NCBI GenBank assembly: GCA_012845835.1
Contig: JABAKD010000002.1
Span: 4,852,001-4,916,000, forward strand
Reading direction: 5' to 3'
Source: Undaria pinnatifida
Taxonomy: Eukaryota; Sar; Phaeophyceae; Laminariales; Alariaceae
Length of the DNA: 64,000 nt
In this document: positions 44,102 to 54,600 of the stretch, in pieces
How positions within the stretch are numbered: the stretch's first letter is position 1
Layout of the letters: each line of letters begins with the position of its first letter
Position numbers and translations under genes: made by a program
The notes under the pieces: model-generated
What the model was told of the DNA's origin: nothing
The model's database searches: none
The model's input: only the letters and a program-made list of their open reading frames with translations

Positions 44102-44384
44102 TCCTACGCTTCACACAGAGCTCTACAGTTTCTTGCTGACATGAGGCCCTTCGTTATCCTCTCGGCCTCATATTCACGTGGAACTTCATTTTCTCCATTA
44201 TTAACACGTACCAAACATCCCGCTATCCTACATGGAAAACCCCGCGAAATTTCATCTGGCAGGTCTACTCTGTTACCAGGTATATCTTTCTACCCGTTAC
44301 CCCCAAACGCTCAAACACCAGGTTGCCACAATGACAACCTTGCTGTTTTTTTTTTGAGTCTGGCTTGTATTGTAGTGTTCTCGT
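44102..44384. other. no gene recognised
   Basis: Between the preceding candidate gene and family B. No feature. Confidence 0.3.
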
Positions 44385-44585
44385 ACCCGGTACGCTAGCT
44401 TTTCACCTTGATGAATTGCGACTGTTTGGTTTACTCTGTTTCACAGTCTGTGACCACAGAAATTGTATCTCTCTACGATGAAGAATCAGCACGGACACAA
44501 GGTGTATCGATGATGTCGCTGGGCAGAAAGAGGAGCGGCACAATGTGAAGACAACACACACACACTTCGCGGATGAACTCTGTTC
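44385..44585 (-). repeat. dispersed family B, copy 2
   Basis: Reverse complement of the 33.1-kb copy: TCTCGTACCCGGTACGCTAG, TTTCACAGTCTGTGACCAC, CTCTACGATGAAGAATCAGC. Confidence 0.8.
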
Positions 44586-44714
44586 AGCACTCGGAAGCTT
44601 CGCCCTGGATTCAAAACTAATGACTCGGGCCAAGCCTCGCCCTGAACCTTAAGCAAATCCTTAACCCTGTAGCCTACGTCGTACCACGCTCTCTTCGAAG
44701 CCAAAACCGCGATC

Positions 44715-45068
44715 TCATTCCTGTGTTGGCCACTTATTTGAGCCTCCCGGAGGCACCCTCGAAAATAGCAGCGGCTTCTCGGAGAATTTTATCTGACTTC
44801 GTCCGATCAACGCCATCCTTCCTATGTGCAAAGAAGGCCGCATCAAGAGCTGAGGCGTGCCGTCGCTGGCGGGAGTTTGAATCCTGTTCCGATCCGAGAA
44901 GCCGCGCTCGCACTCGATAGACGAGTGTGGCACGTAGATCTTGGCGAGCTTGTACAGGTTGGGGAATATTTCCTCTCCTTTTTCGAGATGTTCGAGGCCT
45001 GCTTCGTACTGAGGCAGAGAGAGACAAACGGCAACAGTTTCAATCGAATTATCAAAATAAGCATAGGT
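44715..45068 (-). pseudogene. hAT-family transposase C-terminal (dimerisation) fragment
   Basis: On the minus strand a frame runs from about 45068 (after a TAG) to 44715: FDNSIETVAVCLSLPQYEAG, LEHLEKGEEIFPNLYKLAKI, then YVPHSSIECERGFSDRNRIQ and LLMRPSLHIG. FP.L..LA..Y plus P.SS.ECERGFS..NRIQT is the signature of the hAT C-terminal dimerisation domain. The DDE catalytic parts are absent and the upstream frame is closed. A coding-like stretch in another frame continues to about 44540 (ASKRAWYDVGYRVKDLLKVQ), suggesting frameshifts. Confidence 0.65.
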
Positions 45069-45327
45069 CTAGTACTCTACGCTAAAGGAGGAAACCAGAC
45101 CCAAACGAAGCGTCTGAGACGAAATCAACACAAAATAATAGCTAGAAAAAAATCTTTTCGCCTGTGAGACGAAATGAGCGCCAATTTCTTTTCGACTGCG
45201 GCGCAATAGGACGAAAAACCAAATTCACGTGCGGAGAAACAGACAACCCCCCCCCAAAAAAAAATACTTGTTTTGTCTGCGGCGAAAATGATGGGATCCG
45301 CATAATAAAATAAAGTTAATTGTAACG
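45069..45327. other. no gene recognised
   Basis: Unassigned, with an A-run at 45251-45268. Confidence 0.3.
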
Positions 45328-45400
45328 ACGCCGGCTGTGAGTTCGACGAAATTAAGGTCGATGCACACATCTTTGCAAGCTGCGTATTACATCGATTTGT
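45328..45400 (+). repeat. family E fragment
   Basis: CGGCTGTGAGTTCGACGAA and CACATCTTTGCAAGCTGCG match the beginning of the E head. Confidence 0.6.
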
Positions 45401-45884
45401 TACACCTACTACTACGTACGGCGAAAAAAGGTGCGGCACAGGGAAAAAGGGTGGTGCGACAAGGCTGCACCATGCCGTCGGTACGTAGCGAAAGAACAGG
45501 ATTTGCGACAAAAAGGCTCGCCAGCGCAACAGTTCAACATTTCACCTTGTCTCACCACCTGTTTCCTATTTTACGCCCTGAACCAACAGCCGCCGAGTGA
45601 AACAAGACGGCGCGACAAAAAGGCAAAAACAAAAAACAGACAGCCAACAGCTATTTATAGAAACCTAGCAGACGACACCACCCAACCAACCAACGCTGGG
45701 CGCAGCAACCACGTACTACTGAGTTCCGAATCAACGTATTGCAGGAGTAGGGGCATTATTGCCTGGCCTATCATCTGTGCACGTTTCTGACGACAGCAGT
45801 TGTGGCCATACTGCCACATCATTTCCCTCTTACCCAATACGAAAACGAACGTAAAATATAGCAAGCGTGCGTGTTGTCTGCACA
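45401..45884. other. no gene recognised
   Basis: Unassigned DNA. Confidence 0.3.
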
Positions 45885-46085
45885 TTAAACCGTTATTTCT
45901 ACCCAATCAATGACATCATCATCGGTACACCCAGTGTCCATGCTGATTCTTCATCCCCGAGAGATACATACCGATACTAAATATGTGGTCACAGACCGTG
46001 ATACAGAGTAAACCAAACACTCGCAATTCATCAAGCAAGGTGAAGCAAGCGAAGTGCTAGCGTACGGGGTACGAGAACACAGCAA
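45885..46085 (+). repeat. dispersed family B, copy 3
   Basis: ATGCTGATTCTTCATCCCCG, GTGGTCACAGACCGTGATAC, CTCGCAATTCATCAAGCAAG, CTAGCGTACGGGGTACGAGA. Confidence 0.8.
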
Positions 46086-46982
46086 AAAAAACAACCCCCA
46101 CCATAAAACAAAAAAGGAAAAAAGAAAACAAAAAAAGAAAACAAAGCAAAACAAACGACACGTGTTCTGGAGAACGTGACGCAAAAAAAAAAAATATCGG
46201 AAAGGAGAGAAAATGTCGCAAGAAGAACAACAACACGTGCTGAAGAGGAACATGCACAAGCAACAGATATTTTATGGTCAGATAATTTATCGTCCATGCG
46301 ATCCATGCAGGATACGTACATTAATCAACTTTTTCCCAGCAGCAATACCAATGCGAACTTTGCTCAGGGTGTGAGATCTGAATTTCGAAAGTACGTCTGA
46401 AGACCTGATCTCCCAGCTCGGTACTCCGTGAATTGATGGACTCTTATCGCGAATGGTATTTCCTCATGTATCGCCAATAACCAGGAGAAACTTGATAGCT
46501 TTTTGGCGGGGCGTATAATCTATGCTTTTTTCATGTCGATTATGACCACGGAATCGGGACTCTACCAAATTCAATTGTTAGATTTTGCTCTCGTACTAGA
46601 CTAGACTACTGGACTATATTTACACGATTTGACTGAGAAATTGGCATAAAACAAGGCACACCACGCCATCTTCATAGCTTTATTGCGGAGGTCGTGCTTC
46701 ACGATTGAAAAGAATGAAGCGGGAAACGTTTCCTTTTGCTCGTTTCCTTTTGCCGGTGTGCTTTCAATCAGTAAACAATTGGGTTCTTGGGAAACTACCA
46801 TGTAAAGTTCGCGATATAGTCTATACGTGGTTTCTTGGTAGTTTTTTTTAGCCCATTTTAGCTAGATATTCGGTTGCCTTTTTGGTGATCGCCCATGTAC
46901 GACTTGATTTTAGTAAGGTCTATAGGGATACGTTTTTTTTTTCTCGGCGCGGTATTTGATTCCCTTAGCCTTGGCGATCACG
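46086..46982. other. no gene recognised
   Basis: A-rich stretch at 46083-46200, then unassigned DNA. Confidence 0.35.
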
Positions 46983-47245
46983 TGTTAAATTAAAGGTGGG
47001 GGACACAGGGTGCCCCCTGCAGGTCTGTCAATTGAGCAGGTCCTCGGAGAGTACTCACTTTCGTTCCTTCGTAGAGATGTGGCTTTATTCGTTTCCACCA
47101 GAGCCCGGGATAGCTTCTGAGATCGGAAACCTCCGATCTAATTCTTAACTTCCCCAAATATAAACCGCCAACCTTATCATACGAAACCCATCCAAATGAT
47201 CTCAAATTCGGATAATGACAGGCCTTTCGAGGCCGTATCTTAACA
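46983..47245 (-). repeat. family C, copy 1 (263 bp, TGTTAA...TTAACA ends)
   Basis: Bounded by TGTTAA and TTAACA, which are inverted. The minus strand is open for about 85 codons across the whole unit (SFGWVSYDKVGG, SDLRSYPGLWWKRIKPHLYE, GTKVSTLRGPAQLTDLQGAP, CVPHL stop) but has no ATG. The same reading is kept in copies 2 and 3. Confidence 0.75.
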
Positions 47246-47370
47246 CAAGACCAAGCACGGTAGTGTTATTTTTCAATTTGCCATATTTCAAAAGTGATTA
47301 GCTGAAAACAAAGTGGACAAATTGTCCTGCAGCGGACTATACAACGTACGTGCCGGCAAACCAAGGCGGG

Positions 47371-48125
47371 GGGAAGGTGCCCTTCACCATCAATGCAGCC
47401 GGCCAGGTATACAAATACAAAATCGAGTTTGTGTGCTTGGGCGGGGCTATCACCGCAGACAGAAAACTTAGCATTGAAATAACGCGGCGTCTTCAAAGCG
47501 CCTGGGCGTGCTTACAGCGGTACAAGATGGAAATCTATGATCGCCCGGGTGTGCGCTTACGGTTGAAGGTGCGGTTGCTGAAAGCTGAGGTGATCGAGAC
47601 ACTACTCCACGGTTGCATGACGTGGAGCCCGAACAAGCTTGACTATGACAGGCTACGACGGGGTCACCACTCCATGTTCCTCCGGTGCCTCGCATGGCGG
47701 AAACGGAAGCGCGACGACCACACCCAATCGTACGTCGACGCGCTTACCAAGACAGCTTCCGAAAGAAAGAGGCGATAGCGCTCATACGGAGGGTACTGTT
47801 TGCGGGATTCGTAGCACGTATGAGGGAGGAGCGTCTGCCACAGAGGGTGACATTTGCTAAGCTTGTTGGGGAGAAGGGTTGTTCAGGGGGGCAAGAGAAG
47901 GACTGGTTGGTGCATCTGAAGGATGATATGTCGGTCTTTGGAATGAAATTCGAAGGGTGGCGAAAGGCTTCTCAGAAGGCCGGCAGAGGGTTTCGACGAG
48001 TAGAGGAGGGAACCGAGTTGTTCATGCGGAATCGGCCTAAAACGGAGAGGCGCAGAGCTGCAGAGCGACATGCAAAGGCTGGGGCAACGCCATCCACCGT
48101 CGGCATCTCTATGCGGCCGGGGGCA
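47371..48125 (+). pseudogene. non-LTR retrotransposon reverse transcriptase 3' part, copy 2
   Basis: Frame 1 reads VPFTINAAGQVYKYKIEFVC, LGGAITADRKLSIEITRRLQ, MEIYDRPGVRLRLKVRLLKA, CMTWSPNKLDYDRLRRGHHS, ALTKTASERKRR and stops. A shifted frame continues LIRRVLFAGFVARMREERLP, VGEKGCSGGQEKDWLVHLKD to SMRPG. It lacks the catalytic RT motifs (5'-truncated). It is cleaner than copy 1, but the shift after ASERKRR sits at the same place in both. Confidence 0.9.
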
Positions 48126-48640
48126 GGGAGGCAGGGGGGCAGGGGGGAAGGGGGGCAGGGGGTGACTGGGAGGGGGGGAAGGGGAGGAGGGGGGATGGGG
48201 AAGGGGGGGGGGGGGGGGGTAGGGGGGGGCGTCCTGACCCAATCGACTGAAGTCTGGGTCTGGCCATCATCGTCTGTGGTTCCTCCAATGGCCATCACAA
48301 GTTAGCGTAAGGCCGCCCTGACTTCTTCACTTTGTTACGTTCTCTCCCCAGTGCCAATGATTAACTTGATGCTCTCTATGAGCCCAATGCCGTCTTTAGT
48401 CAGTTTCTAGTTCCTAGGGTCTGCTATGAATAGTATGACGTTTTGTCTCTTTTCCTTTCCATGCTTCCTGTGCTTGTCTTGTCTTGTCTTGTCTTTTCTT
48501 TTCTTTTCCTTCCCCTTTCTTTTTTTCGCTTTATTTTCTTTTTTTCCATTTCCGTTCCTTTGTCTTCCTTTCTTTTATCTTTTTTTTGTTTCCTATTGAC
48601 TTCCGTCTGACGTGCGTATGTGTAGTGATAGGTTCTGCGT
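48126..48640 (+). repeat. LINE copy 2 3' region: G-rich tract, 3' UTR, TC-rich tail
   Basis: Same order as 41.62-42.31 kb: G-rich tract, GACTGAAGTCTGGGTCTGGC, ATGAGCCCAATGCCGTCTTT, CTTGTCTTGTC/TTTTC tract, TGACTTCCGTCTGACGTGCG. Confidence 0.85.
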
Positions 48641-48654
48641 GTAATATATTGTAA

Positions 48655-50390
48655 AAATTCAAATACATTCCAGCCGTGAGAGCGAATATTTTGTCGAAAC
48701 TCATCTTTGAAAGCTATGTGTGATACTCCGATCGCGCGTATTACGGGTTGAGTGTCCTCAATAGTCTAATTATATAGGTCGGCGACTCCCCTTACAACTA
48801 CAGTGTAGCTATCAGGGTCAACAGGGTGTTGTTAGGCAGTCTGTGCGCGGAAACTATAAAACCCGTTTCTGAGGGGGACAAAATCTGACAGCTGTGGAAG
48901 GAAATGCATCAGTTTATCAAGTGAATCCTGTAAGTCGTATAGCCGGCGAGGGAAGGGCGGGGTTTCTTAAGGACTTGGGGGGCTGATTTTGAACAAAAGG
49001 GGGGCGGGAGGGGGGGAGGTGGGGAGGAACAGGTGGGGCTGCTCAACTTGTGCGTGGAAACTACAAATCCTTCTCTTGGGGGAGGGGGTGGGGGATGTGT
49101 GTGTGTGGGGGGGGGGGGGGGGGGGAGGGGGGGGGGGGGGGGGAGGGGGGGGGGGGGGGAGGGGGGGGGGGGGGGGGAGGGGGGGGGGGGGGGGGAGGGG
49201 GGGGGGGGGGGGGAGGGCTCTAGGTCGCGCATATGTAGGGGTGTGCAATACGCCTGGTGCTAGGTATAGGCGATGGTGCGGGTGGTGGGGAAGGAGGGGG
49301 CGTTGGGGGCGGGAGGGGGTGGGAATTGCAGCAGCAGCATGGACGGATCTAAAGAACCAAAGAGGTGATATCCAGCGCGTGGAAGTGTTTATTACTCTGG
49401 CGGATTTTGATATTAGGTGAGGCGTTTGAGCAAGAGAGAGGGAGGAAAAAAAAGGCGTCGGGGGTGGGGGGGGGGTCGAGAGGTTAAGGTCACATGTAAT
49501 ATTAAAATACACTCCAGCTATGAGATCAAGCATTTGGTCGAAACTCATATTGGCAACATTGTGTGTGATACTCCGATCGTGCATATTAATCGTATATGTA
49601 GGGGGTTGCTATACGCGCGGTGCTGGGTCTAGGCGATCGTGCGGGGTGTGGGGATGGAGGGGGCGTTGGAGGGGGGGAGGGGAGATGAATGAAAGCTACG
49701 TCATGGATGGCTAGAAAGATAATGACGTGATATCAATTGCGTAGAAGTGTTTATTACTCTGGCCGATTTCGATTGTAAGTGGGGCGTTTGAACGAACTGG
49801 GCGAGGAACAAAAGGGGGGGGGGGGGGGGGAGAGGGCGGAGGGAGTTGGAGCTACGGCATGGATGGCTAGATGAATATTGAGATGATATCAGCTGGCTGG
49901 TAATGTTTACTACTATGGTAGATTTTGGTTTCAGGTGGGGCGTTTGAACAAGAGGGATCGGGGGGGGAGGGGGAGGGCATTTCAATATGTGCGCGGAAAC
50001 TAAACTATAAACCCTTAAAGGGGATGAATGTGACGGTTGTACCAAGAAGACACCCCTTGATATCACCCGCCTGGTAATGCTTTTCTGTCTAGAAGATTTC
50101 ATGTTATATGTAGTATGCAACCCAGTTTTTAGGTGTAGCAAACAACGTGTTGAAAGCTTAATAAGTTGTTACTGTACATGGATCGAAAGATGGAATATTT
50201 CAATCGATAGGTACAATCATGTAGGTACCATTATTTTCTGACATCGCTAATTATAAGAAAGATATACATATTGCCAAATACAACAGGCGAGGTGATGTGG
50301 TCATGCAATGTCACCGCCATTGAGAACGAAAGGAAGAAATGCGAATCGTTAGTGTTTTGAAAGGGACACTTTGTGCACACGCGCTCAATT
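48655..50390 (+). repeat. composite family E, long copy (plus)
   Basis: Head 48660-48950, G-tract 49000-49215 with interrupted runs of up to about 17 G, tail 49230-49450, partial head 49505-49600, tail 49590-49800, a third tail-like block 49860-49960, a middle block 49985-50050, then a non-G-rich end (GTAGGTACCATTATTTTCTG, ATTGAGAACGAAAGG, GTGTTTTGAAAGG). It matches 57.73-59.62 kb in inverse orientation end to end. It begins within 15 bp of the LINE copy 2 tail. Confidence 0.85.
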
Positions 50391-50850
50391 ACGTTACTTC
50401 GTTAGTCATACTTCGCTTGGCATAGGTTAGGAGGCGATCATGCAGACGGTCTGTACGGAATACCTTACGTAATAGGTTGGTAGTGTGGTTTACCGCAACG
50501 TTAACATATCTGTCTGTACCTCCTTTCCACATGATTTTTGTCTCACATATACGATTTTACACCTATGATTTTTACCGTGCAGATGTGGGGCTCTGAGGTC
50601 GCCAACTCTAAGACAGAGATACATCTTACAAAATAAATACACCAAATGAGGTGACGTGGGCATGCGATAACACCACTATTGAACGCGAGGGTGACTTTAC
50701 TTCGTTAGGCATATGCTACTGCGTTTGGTGAAGGTTGTCAGGCGATCATGCAAATGGCCGGAGGCACGAAATACCCTGCGTAATGGATTGGTAGTGTGGT
50801 CTACTGCAGTGTTAACATATCTGTCTGTACTTCTTTTTCACATTGTTATT
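50276..50850 (+). repeat. tandem duplication, period about 355 bp
   Basis: GCGAGGTGATGTGGTCATGC (50288) and TGAGGTGACGTGGGCATGCG (50646) begin corresponding blocks; GGTTGGTAGTGTGGTTTACC and GATTGGTAGTGTGGTCTACT follow in both, then GTTAACATATCTGTCTGTAC. The first copy overlaps the right end of the E composite. Confidence 0.7.
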
Positions 50851-51516
50851 TTCTATTAATAGTGTACGATTATACGCCCTATTTTCTCCCCACGCTGTCA
50901 TCGAAGATGTTGTGGTCCCGTAGATGTCGCGTCCATGTCTGGTGCTCTTGTTAGTGGTGCTCATGAAAACATGTCATAGCGTGTAGTAGATGATCGCAGA
51001 GTGGTGTTCCTTTCCTTTACATCAAGCCAGGTAGTATATGTCAGCGCAACCGCTTGCTTGAAAACGACTAATAAAATTCCTCACACACCTGATACAGAGG
51101 AGACGCGGCCCGAAGATTGTTTAGTATACCGACGGTCAGGGACAGGTTATCCAGCAGCACATTTTATTTTTACTACCGCTCCTCACTCCACCTAAGACAC
51201 TACGGGCGTGCGTTGGACCCAGTTCGCTGATGCCCAAAACCAATTGCAAAAGAGGTGATGTGGTGGGCGAATGCTATAACGATAGGCGCTGCTACGTTCA
51301 CCCCGTCTCTTGTTCTGTTTGTTCTTGCGTTCTTGATGAATCTGTTATTTGGCAACGAGCAGTTTTGACGTATTTTAGGTGTGTAAATACTATATGTAGA
51401 CTATGCGATGTTTCTGAGTCGTAGGGACCTTAACTTGGAATCCCGGGTACATGGGTTCCATCTTTTGACTGGGTTTCGTAGTGACGTGTATGTGGTTTTA
51501 GTGTGTGGACATGATA
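50851..51516. other. no gene recognised
   Basis: Unassigned. AAGAGGTGATGTGGT at 51248 echoes the preceding repeat. Confidence 0.35.
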
Positions 51517-51714
51517 ATTTGTGTTCGCGTGGTTGTTGCTACACGTGTATGTTTTGGTTGATGTTCTATACTTCATTATCGTGTTGTTTCAGAATGGTGT
51601 TTTCGAATACATGCGATTTGTGTTCGCGTAGTTGTTGCTATACGTGTATGTTTTGGGTGATGTTCTAGACTTCGTTATCGTATTGTTTCAGAGTGGTGTT
51701 TTCGAATACATATT
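51517..51714 (+). repeat. 99-bp tandem duplication
   Basis: ATTTGTGTTCGCGTGGTTG (51517) and ATTTGTGTTCGCGTAGTTG (51616) begin units with about 90% identity. The period is a multiple of three, and one frame is open across (51408-51668), but its peptide (CCYTCMFW) has no family. Confidence 0.85.
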
Positions 51715-52150
51715 AATTTACAGTGGTTGGGGGGGGTGGCCTGTTGTGCATATCTGCAAAATGTATCGATGTACACCGAGAAAACAGCTATGGGGGGCTA
51801 AAAACGAAGTTGCGAGGGACGTTTGGGAATCTCAACGTTCCCCCTCGCGGCTTTTGTCAAGTATGGTTAAATGCATATTTATCCCTGGAGATAACCATTC
51901 ATCAACCAACCTTGACAACTATGGGTTGTACTGGTATCGTTATACACTTAAAATACCGTTACTGTTCATAGTTCGACTATGCGTGTATTAATTATTTTGC
52001 TACACTGTGTGGGTTGAATATAAATACTGAGCGAGGCTAGGGTTGAAGCCTTACAAATGAAAGTTTAGAAGAAGGTCTTGTATATGTGATGGGCCTGCTT
52101 ATTGAATACATTGGTGTAGACGAAGTAGTAGGAGGTTTATGGCGACAGAT
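51715..52150. other. no gene recognised
   Basis: Unassigned DNA. Confidence 0.3.
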
Positions 52151-52159
52151 ATTATATAA

Positions 52160-52715
52160 ATACTTCAGCTGTGAGATCGAAGATTTTGTCGCAACTCATC
52201 TTTGGAAGCTGCTTGTGATACTCCGATCGCGCGTATTACGGGTTGTGTTTCCTCATTAAGGATATAGGTCTGCGACTCCCCTTGCATTAATAATGTAGCT
52301 ATCAGGGTCAACAGGGTGATGTAAGTCAGTCAGTGCACGGAAGTAATAGTGGAAGGAAGTGCATCAGTTTATCAGGTGAATCCTGAAAATTGAATCACCG
52401 GTGAGGGAAGGGCGGAGTTTTTAAGGACGTGGGGGTCGGGCTTTGATCAAGAAGGAGCGGGGGTTGGGGGGGGGGGGGCAGCTCAATTTGTGCGTGGAAA
52501 CAATAAATCCTTTAAGGGGATAATTCTGACGGTTATGGGAAGAATGCACCTGTTTTTCATGGGGGGGGGGGGGGGAGCGGGACGGGTGGATCTGCTCAAT
52601 CTGTGCGTTGAAACTATGCATTCTTTAACGGGGAAAAATGTGACGGTTTTGAAAGAAATTCACCTGTGTGTTTACCACGTATATCCTGTAAGTCGTACAA
52701 CCAATTAGTAGGGGG
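52160..52715 (+). repeat. composite family E copy
   Basis: Head 52165-52415 (CAGCTGTGAGATCGAAGATT, GACTCCCCTTGCATTAATAA), then two middle blocks (GTGCGTGGAAACAATAAATC and GTGCGTTGAAACTATGCATT), each preceded by a G-tract and each ending TGACGGTTATGG or TGACGGTTTTGAA. It ends with TATATCCTGTAAGTCGTACA. Confidence 0.85.
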
Positions 52716-53080
52716 GAAGAGGGGGCTGGTTACAATAGTTGGTCGCGAGGGTATACAAGGTCGCAGTGCTATAGCATGCCTTTCGTGTGTGTAAAAACCT
52801 GTGGCCAAGTCATGTTTAATTGGTCAGGCAGCGGGGGAGGGAAAACCTGTACCTTAAGGAGGGGGTGGGGGGCTGATTACGTTTGTCGTGAGGGTATACA
52901 AGGTTGCAGTGTTATATATATGATGCTTTTCATGTGTTTAAACCTGTGGCATGTTTCTTTGCGGCCAGGGAGGATGGCGGTGGGGTAGTGGGGGGGAGAC
53001 AAAGAGTTTAAACCTGTGGCATAGTTATGTTTAATCGGCTAGGAAGGGAGGGAGGGGCGCGGGGGGGGGGGTCCGGTGCT
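52716..53080 (+). repeat. 143-bp tandem repeat with G-rich linkers
   Basis: GAGGGTATACAAGGT occurs at 52747 and 52890, each followed by GCAGTG.TATA and a TTAAACCTGTGGC or AAAACCTGTGGCC phrase. A third partial unit (GTTTAAACCTGTGGCATAG) lies at 53006. Confidence 0.75.
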
Positions 53081-53177
53081 TTGTCTCTTGTCTATCTACT
53101 GGTTCCGAATTTCCTACCAATATGACGGCGCTACATTAGCCTTTCGTAGCATTTGAAGTTTGATACCATCTTTTTAA

Positions 53178-53345
53178 CCTAAGGTATGTACGTGATAGGT
53201 GGCAAGCGGTAATATAGTCGGTTTTTTCCAGCCCCGAATGGTGAGACGTATGCCCAAGTATGGACCTGGCACATCGTAGGCTGACTTCCGATTTAACATT
53301 TTTTACGTTTCTGGCGGAGGCATGAAATGCGTCAGCTGTGATACA
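53178..53345 (+). repeat. dispersed family H, copy 2
   Basis: GGCAAGCGGTAATATAGTCGG, TATGGACCTGGCACATCGTA and GCGTCAGCTGTGATA match 42,312-42,475. It directly adjoins a family-E head. Confidence 0.8.
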
Positions 53346-53810
53346 TGATAAAAATAGAAATACACTCCAGCTGTGAGATCGAAGATTTTGTCGAAACTCA
53401 ACTTTGCAAGCTGTGTGTGATACTTCGATGGAGCGTATTACGGGTTGTGTGCCCTCTCATTAAGGATATAGGTCGGCGACTCCCCTTCGAACTACAGTGT
53501 AGCTATCAGGGTCAACAGGGTGATGTTAGTCAGTCTGTGCGCGGAAACTATAATACCCGTTTGTGAAGGGGAATCTGACAGCTGTGGAAGGAAGTGCATC
53601 AGTTTGTCAAGTGAATCCTGCAAGTCGTATAACCGGTGGGGGTAGGGCGGAGCGTGGGGGCCTGGGTTTGGTCAAGAGGGAGCGGGGGGAGGGGGGGGGG
53701 GGATTGGGTGGGGCAACTCAAAATGTGCGTGGGAACTATAAAATCCTTTGAGGGGATAAATCTGACGGTCTTGGAAGGAATGCACCAGTTTATTAATATA
53801 CAAGGGATCC
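53346..53810 (+). repeat. family E copy
   Basis: Head 53360-53640, G-tract, middle block (ATGTGCGTGGGAACTATAAA, AAATCTGACGGTCTTGGAAG). Confidence 0.85.
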
Positions 53811-53842
53811 GCATGGGTGCCGGCATTCACCGGCACCCATGC
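53811..53842. other. perfect 13-bp hairpin
   Basis: GCATGGGTGCCGG and CCGGCACCCATGC are perfectly complementary around a 6-base loop. It sits exactly where family E similarity ends. Confidence 0.85.
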
Positions 53843-54600
53843 TCCGGGTAGGGCAGGGCAGCAATTTGAATTGTTCGATTCAATACTCGGTAGAGTGAAA
53901 AAGCTCACCACACACAATCATAGTCTGCGCGTGCAGTATGTAACGTAATGCCAAGAGGTCGATAGAGACTATAACAATCATCACGACGTACTACCATTAA
54001 TAGCTACCGTTTTTTAATTGAATCCGATTCCGAGCTTCATTAATCAGGTTTCGATCGGATAAATCCGAGCACACGCCGACTTACCCTTTAGTCTGGCGAC
54101 GAAACGTGTCTAGTGCGTTTCTTATGATATTTTAACTCAATCAAGCATCCGGGGCCAGTAAGCGGACTCCCCATGTCCCCTCCGTGTTTTCTTCGTAGCC
54201 ACTGAGAGACGCGCACTGAACCAGCTTCTGAAATATACAGTGCATGCTAAAATAGTATCATCTTGATCCGAACCTCCCAGATCTCACTGTCTGTGTGTTG
54301 TCTGATCGTGGGGAAACGTGCTGACGTTGTTACAGGCGCGAAACACGGTGGTATGACTGCCTTCGTCATTCAACGTCCCTCGAATGCTAATGCAATGCTG
54401 CTGCTTGTTGCTGGCTGTGTAGATCACTCACTTCCTGTAGGTACAGTTCGCGACTACAGCGCTTACGATTTTGACCGCTAAGTATTTCACACTCGAGTTT
54501 TATTAGACGAGAATAAAACATGACAGATTTTTCTGATCGCACATTGGACAGGATTCACACACAAAGTAGGCGTCACCTGGGCACGATAGGGATCGGAATC
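53843..54600. other. no gene recognised
   Basis: Contains CCGGGGCCAGTAAGCGGACT (54150), which recurs at 55929 on the other side of the following array. Confidence 0.4.
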
